Notes under the pieces: model-generated
Database searches by the model: none
What the model was told of the DNA's origin: nothing
Seen by the model: only the letters and a program-made list of their open reading frames with translations
In this document: in pieces, positions 31,639-41,738 of the stretch
How the letters are laid out: each line of letters starts with the position of its first letter
Position numbering within the stretch: the first letter of the stretch is position 1
Translations under genes and position numbers: made by a program
NCBI GenBank assembly: GCA_001970955.1
Contig: MPUH01000069.1
Location: 1 to 64,000, forward strand
DNA: 64,000 nt
Direction of reading: 5' to 3'
From: Stentor coeruleus
Lineage: Eukaryota > Ciliophora > Heterotrichea > Heterotrichida > Stentoridae

Positions 31639-31986
31639 ATGAAAACTCGGTTCATGGAAAAAGCTGAATTATGTGCAATTTGCTATAATCAAATCGAGTT
31701 GCAAGGCTGTGTCGACAGTTGTGGGCACCAATTCTGTTTTTCCTGTATACACAAATGGTCTGAAGTAATGTCTAAACAGACTGAAAACACTTGTCCTATA
31801 TGTAAAGCGAGGTTCTTTAAAATCACCAAAGTTCAGAAAAGAAAGCATTATCGAATCCCTTTGTCGAAGCAAAAAAAAGTCCATCATGTGCATCACAAGA
31901 ATCAAAGCACATCAATAGATTTTCTAACTTTGTTACAAGCAGCTGAACGCATTTTAACACATGAGCTGCATCTTTTATTTAAATAG
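31639..31986 (+). CDS. small RING-finger protein
   Basis: A 115-residue protein with a complete C3HC4 RING at residues 12-55: C12-X2-C15-X12-C28-X-H30-X2-C33-X2-C36-X15-C52-X2-C55. RINGs of this form recruit E2 enzymes for ubiquitin transfer. A basic linker (KVQKRKHYRIPLSKQKK) and a short helix follow. No substrate domain, so it is a compact E3 or E3 subunit. Two Ubc13-like E2 genes lie 9-10 kb away; partnership is speculation. Confidence 0.85.
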   Translation: MKTRFMEKAELCAICYNQIELQGCVDSCGHQFCFSCIHKWSEVMSKQTENTCPICKARFFKITKVQKRKHYRIPLSKQKKVHHVHHKNQSTSIDFLTLLQAAERILTHELHLLFK

Positions 31987-32853
31987 TTCGCTTATAGAGA
32001 TAATATAGTAGAATGATATTTAGTATTTTAGATTTTGATTAGGGTAATTGATGTCTATTGATATCTGAAAATCTTCTTGAGGGTGAATTTTTTGGAGATG
32101 GTTTTGGAGATGAGGTTTTTTATGCTTTTTGTGTATCAGATAGAATTTTTAATTAGATTAAGTGGCTTTCTAAATACAGACTTTAATGCAAATGGACAGT
32201 CTTTGTAGGTATTTTTTTGAGAAAAGATTATTAGTAAAGTTGTGAAAGTTTTTTATTGTCTATTCTGAGTATAGAGTTTGTTATTTTTTTTATGTTTTAA
32301 CTTTAAATTATCTTTGATGGGAACTTAATTTGTTTGTTGTTGCTTGAAGTTTAAATTTTGGAGAAAATGTTGGGATTAGTAAAATAAGATTTTATATGAA
32401 GATATATTTCTGGGTGTTGTTAAAATTTCCAATATTTTATTGATAAAGCCTCTTAAAAAATGCCCATTTAGCATAAAATAACAGCTTTAAAATTTTAAAT
32501 ATCTTCAAATCTAATTACCTTATGTAATAAGCAGGTTCCTATATATAAATACTAACATTCTTATTGCTCAAGTTCTAAAACTATTATTTTTATAACAAAT
32601 TAAAATAGTCGATTTTCAAGTTCTAGCACACTTAATGGATTTCCATAAAAATTTATTCATGTAAAAATTTTTAATTAAAATTAAGCATAATTCATACCAA
32701 GTTTTAAAAAATTTATAATAAATATAATATTACCTAACCTAAACTTCTTTAATTCTTATTTCTATATTATAAATCCAAACCTATCAATTAATACCCAAAA
32801 TCTTCTTTAAAAGCTACATTTTATCTAAAAAACCAAAACTTATAATCATATAT
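31987..32853. other. intergenic region with opposite strand skews
   Basis: The left half (3' flank of the RING gene) is G-rich and C-poor on the plus strand; the right half (5' flank of the kelch gene) is G-poor. The switch lies near 32460. No gene or RNA seen. Confidence 0.6.
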
Positions 32854-33978
32854 ATGGACACGAGTAATATATTGAAGGTAATAACCTCAATGAGAAACGA
32901 CCTCACCGTCTCTTTAAGCACATTAAGAGATCGTACTAAAAGCATAGTAGCTTTAATAAAAGCCCATAGCAAAGATGTAAATGATGAAATCCAATCAATG
33001 ATATCAGTATGTGAGCAAATTATATCACAAATTGCTGGAAACAAACTCACTGAAGTTGAAGATCTTATCGGAATTCCTTTAACTGAAGCTTCAAATATAT
33101 GTCAAAACTGGGTTGTTCCAAAACTAGAAGTAGATATGCACTTTATTTCCAGAATACCAAAAATTTTCTCGATGTCTCCTTTGCGCTTTTGCCCTTTTAG
33201 CTTTACAAAGCCTTCTCAACCATATGATTATTTAGGTTATTTTACTGATGTTAAAGAGATGACTGTCTTAGATACAAATACTGAGGAAGAGTTTACAATT
33301 CATAATGAGGTTTTTCATTATTCATCTGGCCTTTTGTATTTAGGCGGTGAACAGTTTTTAGTCACTGAAGGCATGACTGCTAATAAAAAAAGAACTTATT
33401 TGGTTAAATGTTTATCTCATGAAGTTTTCAGGTTACCTGATTTAAATACAGAAAGAATGCATTTCTGTATGGGATGGCTAGATGGACTACCTGCTGTATT
33501 TGGAGGTAGCACAGGTCTTCATCCTATTTCTTCAGTCGAAGTTCTTGAAAGAGAGTGGCGTGAACATTCAAATCTTAATATTTCAAGATCAGAAGCTACA
33601 AACGTTACAGTAGGAAATGATACTTATATATTTGGAGGAGTGAATTATCAAAGACTTGATGCAGTTGAAGTATGGAGAAAAAAGAGATGGGAACTTCTTC
33701 CTTTTAAAATGCCTTTAAGATTGAATTTAGTTGGGGTTGTTAAACTGAATAGTTATGAAGTACTGATTTTAGGAGGAGCGGAAGGGAATGAAAAGTATTC
33801 GAATTATGTCTGGAAAATGAATTTGGAAAATGGAATGTTTTCAACTTGTGCTTCGATGCCTATTAATTGTTACTTTCCTAAAAAGATGATTAGTGTAAGA
33901 GAACTGACAGCAACTTGCATTATAAAGGATAGAATTTTTAAAAGACCACAGAAATTGGATTTAAAGGATTATATCTAA
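32854..33978 (+). CDS. kelch-repeat protein
   Basis: A 374-residue protein. Residues 1-85 are helical (LRDRTKSIVALIKAHSKDVN). From about 105 to 360, kelch-type blades are marked by double glycines after hydrophobic strands (LYLGGEQ, AVFGGST, YIFGGVN, LILGGAE) followed by downstream tryptophans. A partial propeller or an unusually diverged six-blade one is likely. No BTB, BACK or F-box domain, so not a standard Cullin adaptor. A decayed piece of a second copy may follow at 34.3 kb. Confidence 0.8.
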   Translation: MDTSNILKVITSMRNDLTVSLSTLRDRTKSIVALIKAHSKDVNDEIQSMISVCEQIISQIAGNKLTEVEDLIGIPLTEASNICQNWVVPKLEVDMHFISRIPKIFSMSPLRFCPFSFTKPSQPYDYLGYFTDVKEMTVLDTNTEEEFTIHNEVFHYSSGLLYLGGEQFLVTEGMTANKKRTYLVKCLSHEVFRLPDLNTERMHFCMGWLDGLPAVFGGSTGLHPISSVEVLEREWREHSNLNISRSEATNVTVGNDTYIFGGVNYQRLDAVEVWRKKRWELLPFKMPLRLNLVGVVKLNSYEVLILGGAEGNEKYSNYVWKMNLENGMFSTCASMPINCYFPKKMISVRELTATCIIKDRIFKRPQKLDLKDYI

Positions 33979-34264
33979 TTAGGTAAAAAGGTATTTTTTT
34001 AGAATAAGTAGGGTTGATGAGGTAAGATTGTATATGTGGATTTGGTGAGTTAAGAAAATGTTGAAGAATTCAAAATATATATGAAAATTTGCTTTTATGA
34101 CGAATGATAATGAGAATAGAAGAGCTATTTTTATGATAAATTAGATGTTTTTATGAGATAATTTGCTGTTTTAGGTTCTTTTTTAGAATTTGGGTGTAGC
34201 AAAGGATGACAAAAAAATTATTTTTTATTTTTAATGAGTTATATTAGGAGTAAATTATTTAATA

Positions 34265-34480
34265 ATATGTCACTTCAAGTTTAAAAAACTAATTGACGAA
34301 GGTGCTGATAATAATAAATTATTCCCACAATTAACAGAGTGCTCAGTTTACTAAATAATTATGCTCAAGATGAAATTACTGATTGTATTAACTCAGCAGC
34401 AGACTGGATCAGCAAACATGTATCTTCAAAAAAATTGAAAGTTTGCTAGGACTTTATGCTGAAATTTATATAAAAATCAA
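34265..34480 (+). pseudogene. possible relic of kelch gene N-terminal part
   Basis: Downstream of the kelch gene, frames with stops read FKKLIDEGADNNKLFPQLTE and then DEITDCINSAADWISKH VSSKKLK. The second piece lines up loosely with DEIQSMISVCEQIISQI..NKL of the kelch protein N-terminal helices. This suggests a dead tandem duplicate. The match is short and by eye. Confidence 0.4.
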
Positions 34481-34559
34481 TTAAAAAATATTTAGTTATT
34501 TATATTTTCACTTAAAAAACAGTATAAAACATTCTTTGATATATAGAAAAAAAGCTTTA

Positions 34560-34890
34560 AGTTTATGTTTTGCAAGGGTTCACCGAAAACTTTAACTTCC
34601 CATTAAATGAAGAAATAACCATAATGCTCTTAGACAGCCTAATATTTTGCGTTCCTAATAAACTTAATTCTAAAAAGCAATCAAGACGGAAAATGCATAA
34701 GACTCTTCAGTAAGATCCTAGTAATATCCTCTTATATAGTCGAATAAAAACAATTTACGGCTCATTTCACAGTAAAGTTCTTAAAAACTCATGCTCACAT
34801 TGCACAAAAACCTTTTCAAAACTGAATTCAAAAATGAGCATTTTATAAGACTCATCAGCCAGTGTTTTGAAAACTATATATGATAATTGA
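34560..34890 (+). pseudogene. unassigned coding-like relic
   Basis: Plus-strand pieces such as LLDSLIFCVPNKLNSKKQSR and SCSHCTKTFSKLNSKMSIL read like protein but are broken by stops. No family recognised; may continue the kelch-gene relic upstream. Confidence 0.3.
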
Positions 34891-35397
34891 TAACTTTGGT
34901 AAGGCTGTTTAAGGATTGTATTGATAATCTAGTTTTTAAATTATAGTTTATGTATATGCTATTGTATTAAAATATAATTTGCCAATTTTAATGAGAGAAA
35001 TTATATTTTGCACCTTTACCTATAAAATGCTCATAGTTTTATCACTTTTTTGATCTTTACTATTGAAAATTTTAAATACTCAAGCCAAAATTATCTATAT
35101 CATTTATAACAATTTCTAGTTTATATTTTCTTCCTTCTACTTCATCGTTTGATTCAAGTGAATAAATCACCTTTCATTAACAGATTTACTATTAAAATCT
35201 TTCTTAAAGAAGTTCTTTAGGAGATCTAATATTAATAATACCTTTAAGAATTTCTTTGTTCCTCATTATTATATTTTTTTACTTATATAATACTTTTATA
35301 AATTTTGACTTGATGTAATGTTGTCTACTTCAAGAAAATACTCGAAAAAATATACTGAGAGCTCATGCTCTGTAATAACTAAAGTTAGAGCTAGAAT

Positions 35398-36024
35398 TTA
35401 GCATGAATTAGTTTTCAGGGCGGTCATATACACTGCATTTGCTACTAAAGTAGCCAAGTTAAGGCTTTTTCTTTCTTCTAATTGAAATTAATGTCCTTAT
35501 TCGTGCTCAGGAATAGTGAATCACAGCATCCCTGCTGAAACTATTATCTCATTGTCTGAATTTTTCATTGGAGTGGTCTCAAGAGAAGAGAGATTTATTC
35601 CCCAGAATTTCTTATATAGCTTAAGCATGAAAATCTTCTTCTCTTTAGCCAGCTTCCTTCTTATTTTTGCATTTTTTAGTCACAACGATTGAAGTTCCAA
35701 ATAGCGATTTTTAACTCTAAAGTGCCAATCCTTAAACTTTCTACTAGTTTGTCGTCCTGACTTACTTACATAAATCTCATCATTCCATTCCTATAACTTT
35801 TTCCTATTAGCCTATATAAAGTGCCATTGTTGTTTAGAGTAATTCAATCAAGCTTTGGTTTTTAATAATCCAATAATATGGAAACCACTATAAATTTTTT
35901 TTTTTTAAATATTGGAGTTTGATTGTCAAGAAACGATAGACCCAGAAAAAAAATTCTTCCCTTTAATACCTAAAATTAAAATATCGAATATCTCTTGTTT
36001 TTTTTTTTCACTTCCTATCAGTTC
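35398..36024 (-). pseudogene. 209-codon frame interrupted only by stops
   Basis: A single minus-strand frame runs 209 codons with strongly protein-like composition, for example EWNDEIYVSKSGRQTSRKFK, then KNAKIRRKLAKEKKIFMLKL and LATLVANAVYMTALKTN. It has nine internal stops (four TGA, three TAA, two TAG) and no visible frame change. More pieces of similar quality continue downstream to about 35090 (VIYSLESNDEVEGRKYKLEI, INDIDNFGLSI). No family is recognised; I see no transposase motif. Most simply a decayed host gene in which base changes came before indels. Homopolymers (T12 near 35894, T11 near 35998) limit trust in the 5' third. Confidence 0.5.
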
Positions 36025-36141
36025 GTAAAAGAAAAAAAATTTAGTTCCCTTTAAAGATTTTCGTCTTATCTACTTTGAATATAAGTTTGATATATTCATT
36101 GAATTTAGTTGACATTATTTATAATTTTTAAAATCTAACAA

Positions 36142-36876
36142 ATGGCTCAAACTATCAGAAAGCAAAAACTCTGGACAATCGAAGTAAGACTTATTCAGCA
36201 AGATGAATTATTAAAGCACATACTTGAGAATCAAAACTTTCAAAGTTGGACTCAAATCTCAAAAGCCTTTTTTGAATTCAGTGGCGTGATGCGTTCCTCT
36301 AAGCAATGCAGAGATAGATGGAACAATAACCTACGGTCAGAAAAAAATGGCAACCCTTGGCAAGAGGACGAGTTGAAAATTCTTTTCGACAGTCAGAGAA
36401 TCCATGGAAACCAATGGTCGCTTATTGCAAGAGAGATAAAAGGACGCAGTGAGAATCAAATAAAAAATTTCTTTTATTCAACAATTAGAAGGAACATTAG
36501 AAAGTTCAACAAAGGCAAATTAGACTCTGAACGCATCAGATTCAAGTCACTTAGTATTTTAGACAATGAAGAAATAAGAAATATACTTACAACGAAAAAA
36601 AGTGTTAGCAAGAATTACTTCTTGAGTACTTTTTTATCGGAGCAAGCTGTGAAGATTATTCAATCACAGTTTATACAAACAAATGAAAATGAAACACTAC
36701 AGTATAATAGCAACTTTCTTATGCCTCCAGAGATGAAATTCACATCAGAAGATTTTTATATTAGTGATGACTCTGGTAGCTCCAGTAACCCGACATTTGA
36801 AGATGATAAATTATTAGATGATGACCCTTACACTATGCTAGAGTTCAGTGATATTCTGGACAACCCATTCCATTAA
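36142..36876 (+). CDS. two-repeat Myb/SANT protein
   Basis: A 244-residue protein with two Myb repeats at about 8-120. The first is degraded (LWTIEVRLIQQDELLKHILE...CRDRWNNNLR), the second complete (NPWQEDELKILFDSQRIHGN...NQIKNFFYSTIRR). The rest is polar, with an acidic, probably disordered tail (DDSGSSSNPTFEDDKLLDDD) that could activate transcription. It is unrelated in its tail to the Myb gene at 25.8 kb and shorter. Its stop codon is 53 bp from that of the convergent kinase gene. Confidence 0.85.
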   Translation: MAQTIRKQKLWTIEVRLIQQDELLKHILENQNFQSWTQISKAFFEFSGVMRSSKQCRDRWNNNLRSEKNGNPWQEDELKILFDSQRIHGNQWSLIAREIKGRSENQIKNFFYSTIRRNIRKFNKGKLDSERIRFKSLSILDNEEIRNILTTKKSVSKNYFLSTFLSEQAVKIIQSQFIQTNENETLQYNSNFLMPPEMKFTSEDFYISDDSGSSSNPTFEDDKLLDDDPYTMLEFSDILDNPFH

Positions 36877-36929
36877 CATACGTATATTATTACATTTTAT
36901 TACTAGAATTTCTTTTATGCTAATAAATA

Positions 36930-38243
36930 TTATTTCTTTTGATCAAATAAATTAGCTACTCTTTTACCTGCAGTTGGGCTCTTTGGAAAAACTTTTCTAC
37001 CTTCAGGATTTTTATCAGATAATGATGATCGAGATGGCGAATGACTTTTTCCGATCAAATGGTTTGATGGAACTTGTAAAAGATTTATTGGCTTGGTGTA
37101 AGTGTTGAATTTTTGGATTTTTGCATCAGCCATGGTTTTTTTATTCTCTTCTTCTTCGGAATCATCTGATACATTTGAATCTGGATCGTCGACGTATTTT
37201 TCAAGATGGTCTTGAATCCTCATAATTTCCCATCGATTAGATGGTTTTTGACGTAGCATGCCTTTTATAAGTCTGTGCCAAGGTTTAGAAATTGTATTGC
37301 TTAAGGGTTTGTAACTAACTTTTTCTATATGGCTTATAATTTCTTTAACAGTTTCATGCATAAAAGGGTGCTCACCAGTTAGCAAATAGTAAAAAATACA
37401 TCCCATCGCCCATATGTCAATTGCAGGATTAGCCCTATTATCCTGAAACTTATAAATCTCTGGCGGTATATATAAAATACTCCCCGCATCACTTTTTTCT
37501 CCACTCTTTCCTAAATTAAACATTCCTGCAATGCCGAAATCAACAATTTTAATCATACTATATGAATCACTAGAAAACAAAATATTCTCAAGCTTCAAAT
37601 CCCTATGAACAATTTTTGAATTGTGACAATACCTAATTGCATCCACAATCTGTAAAGCTATACTATAAACCTTAGCTTCAGGTAATGGACCAAAAGTTTT
37701 CAAATATGCTGAAAGTTCGCCTCCACTGCAATATTCCATAACAAAGCATATCTCTTCATTTAATGTAAAAGTGTTATAAAGCTGGACAATATTTGTGTGT
37801 TTAAGTTCTCTAAGAACAGCAATTTCGCTATAAACACGATTTATGTCCTCTGGTGATAGCAAAGATCGGAGTTTTATCGATTTAATAGCAACTCTCGCAT
37901 GTGTAAACCGATGCTCGTATAAAGATACTGAACCAAAACCCCCTTCGCCTAAAGATTTAACTTGATTGTATAAAGCCATTGTTGAACCTTTTGTGAAACT
38001 CTCACCTTGGGATAAGAAAAGAGGCTCTTCTTCATTAAGATATTCAATATCATCATCAGAAAGTTCAGCTCCTTGTGAGTCGTAGAGTAAACACTTAGAA
38101 TGTCGTTCCACATTCAATTTTTCTTTGCATTCAGTTAGCAAGTCATCTAATGACATATGAGAATGTATTTGAGTTTCACAGCTTACAGCAATATCTTTGT
38201 TTAGAAACACTGATATTTGCTTTGAGCGTTCAAATAAATTCAT
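36930..38243 (-). CDS. Ser/Thr protein kinase with DCX-like N terminus
   Basis: A 437-residue kinase. The catalytic domain spans about 94-348: glycine loop GEGGFGSV (99-106), ATP lysine K121 in VAIK, catalytic HRD (213-215), DFG (235-237), activation segment end SILYIPPEIY, and DIWAMGCIFYYLLTGEHPF. All key residues are present, so it should be active; it is closest in style to CAMK/SNF1-like kinases. Residues 1-85 resemble a doublecortin or ubiquitin-like fold (CLLYDSQGAELSDDDIEYL), a pairing seen in ciliate kinases that sit on microtubules (inference). The tail (360-437) is Ser/acidic then basic, probably disordered. Confidence 0.9.
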   Translation of the reverse strand: MNLFERSKQISVFLNKDIAVSCETQIHSHMSLDDLLTECKEKLNVERHSKCLLYDSQGAELSDDDIEYLNEEEPLFLSQGESFTKGSTMALYNQVKSLGEGGFGSVSLYEHRFTHARVAIKSIKLRSLLSPEDINRVYSEIAVLRELKHTNIVQLYNTFTLNEEICFVMEYCSGGELSAYLKTFGPLPEAKVYSIALQIVDAIRYCHNSKIVHRDLKLENILFSSDSYSMIKIVDFGIAGMFNLGKSGEKSDAGSILYIPPEIYKFQDNRANPAIDIWAMGCIFYYLLTGEHPFMHETVKEIISHIEKVSYKPLSNTISKPWHRLIKGMLRQKPSNRWEIMRIQDHLEKYVDDPDSNVSDDSEEEENKKTMADAKIQKFNTYTKPINLLQVPSNHLIGKSHSPSRSSLSDKNPEGRKVFPKSPTAGKRVANLFDQKK

Positions 38244-38718
38244 TAGTATAAAGATATAAAAGTAATGATAGGTTTATGTAAAAAAACTATGTCTTAGTGA
38301 GATATGATGAAAATAATAGATTTTAAAAGTGTATGATATGGGTGTTATCTTGTGAAATATTAGGTTGTAGTATTTGAATTAGATTTTTATGTTATAGTGG
38401 AATAGGGTTTTATTAGTTTAATAAGTAATTTGATGATTATGCATTTAGGAAATTTTTTGAGAATAGAAATAAATATATGATTTTAGTGTGGTTAGTAAGT
38501 TTTTGTTGGATGCTTGTGATAATTGTATATATTGTGATTTTCTGATATAATTGGTTTGAATTTTAATTAGCAATTTGTTATACCATTTTATAATAGTTTT
38601 AGTATTTAGCTGCTTAATATATTTTATCAATCAAATAACTTAAATTTTAAATTACTAATAAAATGTTTGATTACAAATTACAAACAATAATTTTCATATA
38701 CAAATCACAACATACATC

Positions 38719-40095
38719 TTATATAAGATAATCAGATATAGTTTTAAAAGGCATTTTTGGCTTCTTAAGCTTTCCTCTATAATATCCTCCAGGTTGATGA
38801 CAAGTCATCTCAATCAAACTTCGATTATGCTCTTTAGGTGACAAACTTCTATGTGTTTCTTCAGTCTTGTTACTTTCAAAAGGAATATTGATATTAATAT
38901 ACATTTTCACCTTTCCAGGGTATCCCATAGCTTTAATTTTAATTTTTTTCAGCTCTCTTTCACTTAAAGGATTATATTTCCACTTTGGATTATCAGTCAA
39001 ACTTGGGGATTTTCTCTTGATTCCAGAAGTTATTGAAGGGGTATTTGAGATCTTTTTAGTTAAAGCAAATGCCTTATTATCTTTTTCTACAAGAAACTTC
39101 CTAAAATGGTCTAACCTGCTTTTTCTTATAATATATTTTACTTGTCTTTTTACATCATCAGTAGGCTCATTTTTCTGATAAATTTTTAAAAGAAAATTCT
39201 CGGCTGTTATACATATAAGTTCTCCTATAGTAGAATAACAAGTGCAATTATTTTTATATAACTCATTGTTTATGACTTCTTCTTCGCCAAATATCTCACC
39301 ACGTCCTAATAAAGCAACTTTTACTGTGAAGTTTTTTTCTTTACTTCCACTTTCATTGAGAGTTAGATTTTTTGTCAGTTCAAACTCTCCAGATTTAACA
39401 ATATAAACATATTTTGGATGACCTTGTGTGGAAAAGACTACTTGTTTTCTCATAAACTTTAAAGGGGAAAAATAATAAGTCAATTTTTCAAGTTTTTTTT
39501 TGGTCCATTTGGTAAAATAAGGTATTCCTTTAAGAAACTCAATATTCATATCAAGAATTCTTGACTCAGTCTTACCCAAAATTTTTAAATAGTCCTCTTT
39601 TACCAATACAGCAAAATGGCAATCTTTAGCGCAAAGAATAGAAGCTGATCGAGGCTGATCTTTTATAAGAGCGAGCTCACCAAATGCCATGCCAGAGTAT
39701 AACTGCGCTACTGTAACCATGTTGACAATATCATCTTTGATAATTGGCACAACAACTTTAACAATCCCTTCTAGGATTATATAGAATTTGTTCCCTGTTT
39801 CCCCACATTTAAACACATACTAATTAACTCTTACCTCATTATCAGGTACAAACTCATGCATCATTACCTTGCAACAATCATAGTGAATTGCTTCACCTAA
39901 CTCCCCAATTTTTTGAATAAAAAATTTAACTTTTCTTGTTAAAGCTTGTATTATTAAAAGCTGTTTGGAATTTCTATGCAGTTTGCCTAAAGATAAAAGT
40001 TTGATAACTTTCTGCAAGGTAGCTTCATGTGGTTCTAAAGAATTTTCTTTAAGTGATTTCGGAGATAATAGAACTTTCTCAAGATCAGAAGACAT
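38719..40095 (-). CDS. protein with two cyclic-nucleotide-binding domains
   Basis: A 453-residue protein from two exons joined by a 15-nt intron. After a helical start (1-80), the first cNMP-binding domain (about 85-205) has a complete phosphate-binding cassette, FGELALIKDQPRSAS, with the Glu and Arg that hold cAMP or cGMP. A second domain (about 210-335) has FGEEEVI... and lacks the matching Arg, so it probably does not bind nucleotide. The C-terminal tail is basic. There is no kinase domain and no clear PKA-inhibitor RRxS/A site, so it is not a plain PKA regulatory subunit; a soluble cNMP sensor is the cautious call. A gap of 475 bp between it and the kinase gene holds nothing supported. 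Confidence 0.85.
39820..39834 (-). other. 15-nt intron in cNMP-binding gene
   Basis: GTAAGAGTTAATTAG, phase 0. Splicing joins FVPDNE to YVFKCGETGNKFYIILEG and completes the first cNMP-binding domain. Confidence 0.93.
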
Positions 40096-40558
40096 AATTC
40101 AATAATTATTATAATTTTGATATAAAAGTTCGAATAATTTATTATCTTGTGATGACTGTATTTTTTTTAAGGTGATTTTTTTAAATGATTGATTTTGGAT
40201 ATTTTTGTAATTAGAATGTCATGTTTTAAGCTTTGAAGATTAGAAAACAGTTGGATAAAATATTTTATAAGTTAAATTATTAAGAGATTTTATGAATTCT
40301 TTAAAGGTTATATAGTGAAGTTAATTTAGAAATTTTACCTTGATAGAGTATATTTTTAGTTAAAATAAGAGTTAGTTTTTATTGTAATAGAAATTAATTT
40401 AAGTATTTCGTATTCATAATAATATGCTTAATGCTAGCGTTTTTATTATAATACTATTATTTTATAATTGAATACTTCAATATGATTTATAAGTAATATA
40501 CACAGATCTTTGATACAAACTGTAAAAAATACTTAAGTAAAAATATTCTAAATATCTT

Positions 40559-41032
40559 TTAATCATCAATATCATCATAATAATTAAAAGCATACATAAA
40601 ACACCATTCACGAGCTGTTCTTATTGCCCCAGCTTCATCATTTCCCCAATGTTTCCCAATAAAAACATCAAGAGGGTTATCTGAGCATTGATCACTCATC
40701 AATAATTGTATTGAAACAATAATATGACGAATTTGCAAAGCTGGACTCCAATTATTATACAATTCTCTTATGCAAACTCTTCCAACTTGGTCAACACAAG
40801 GATGATAAATTTTAGTTATCATTTGTATCTTTGGAGGCATCATTGGATATTCGACTGGAATAAAAATATGTAATAAATAAATTCCTCCTTCATAAGGGCT
40901 TCCTTTCGGACCCTTAATCTTTACATAAAGCAATCTTAAGTTATCAGTATCAACAGTCACATTCGTTCCTTCAGGAGGGGTTTTCAATAACCTCTCAGTC
41001 TCTTTTTCTATTCTCCGAGTTATTCCTGTCAT
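40559..41032 (-). CDS. Ubc13-like E2 with HPC in place of HPN
   Basis: A 157-residue ubiquitin-conjugating enzyme fold of the UBE2N/Ubc13 type (KIYHPCVDQVGRVCIREL). The catalytic cysteine is present (Cys87, same position as in Ubc13). The conserved HPN motif reads HPC: Asn79, which stabilises the transition state in most E2s, is Cys. The flanking helix and the C-terminal tail (FNYYDDIDD, acidic) also differ from the canonical neighbour at 41246. It is a diverged tandem duplicate, probably with altered or lowered isopeptide-forming activity. The ORF is intact and under apparent constraint, so not a pseudogene. Confidence 0.88.
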   Translation of the reverse strand: MTGITRRIEKETERLLKTPPEGTNVTVDTDNLRLLYVKIKGPKGSPYEGGIYLLHIFIPVEYPMMPPKIQMITKIYHPCVDQVGRVCIRELYNNWSPALQIRHIIVSIQLLMSDQCSDNPLDVFIGKHWGNDEAGAIRTAREWCFMYAFNYYDDIDD

Positions 41033-41245
41033 TTATAATAAAATTTCCTAGTGATTTTATCTTAAAATATACAAAAACTTTCTTCACACTTCATGTCAAC
41101 TTTGATCTTCAAAAATACAAACTTTTAATTCATCAAACAATATAATTGCTAATTTAATCCTATTCAGAATTCATCATCATATTTTATCATCATATAAACT
41201 AAACCATAACGCTAAATAAGCAAATAAACTATATTTATGTTCTAT

Positions 41246-41738
41246 TTAATGGCAAGCATAAGTAAGGCACCATTCTCTTGCAGTTCTATTTGCACCACCT
41301 TCATCTTCTTTCCAATGTCTAGCTATAGCTGGATCAAGAGGGTCGTCTGGGTTAGGAGCGCTCATAAGTGCTTGAATACTCAAAAGAACAGATCTTATTT
41401 GAAGCGCAGGAGACCATTTATCCTTTAAAATGTCAAGGCAAATTCTCCCGAGTCTGTCAACATTTGGATGGTAAATTTTAGTTAAAAATCTTACCTTTGG
41501 AGGGCACATGGGGTAATCATCTGGTAAAAATAGCTCAAGGGCAAAAAGNGGGGTAATCATCTGGTAAAAATAGCTCAAGGGCAAAAAGTCCACTTTCATA
41601 AGGAGTTGACATTGGGCCTGAAATCTGTATGTGGAAATAACGAGAGTTATTAGGATCTGGAGCAGCTGAGATCCCTGGTACAGCGTCTATACTCAGTCTT
41701 TCTGTTTCTTTTTGGATTCTCCTGCTAAGATTTGCCAT
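41246..41738 (-). CDS. UBE2N: Ubc13-type ubiquitin-conjugating enzyme (broken by assembly join)
   Basis: The predicted enzyme is about 150 residues once the 40-nt assembly duplication is ignored. It closely matches Ubc13/UBE2[20 protein letters not shown] carries the HPN motif and the catalytic Cys, followed by the SPALQIR helix. Ubc13 with a Uev partner makes Lys63-linked ubiquitin chains for DNA-damage tolerance and signalling. As given, the reading frame is split at the N at 41549 because 39 nt are repeated on both sides; this is not a biological break. No Uev gene is seen in the window. It is followed downstream by its HPC paralogue. Confidence 0.92.
41510..41588. other. assembly join: 39-nt duplicate around a single N
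   Basis: Positions 41510-41548 and 41550-41588 are identical and are separated by one N at 41549. This is the mark of two overlapping contig ends joined without merging. Confidence 0.95.

Noticed and set aside
35398-36024. Transposase or other mobile-element origin of the stop-interrupted frame
   Set aside because: No DDE/DDD catalytic pattern, terminal repeats or target duplication could be seen; left as unknown relic.
38445-38630. 61-codon minus frame between kinase and cNMP genes
   Set aside because: Low-complexity Ile/Lys/Tyr/Asn composition, no support.
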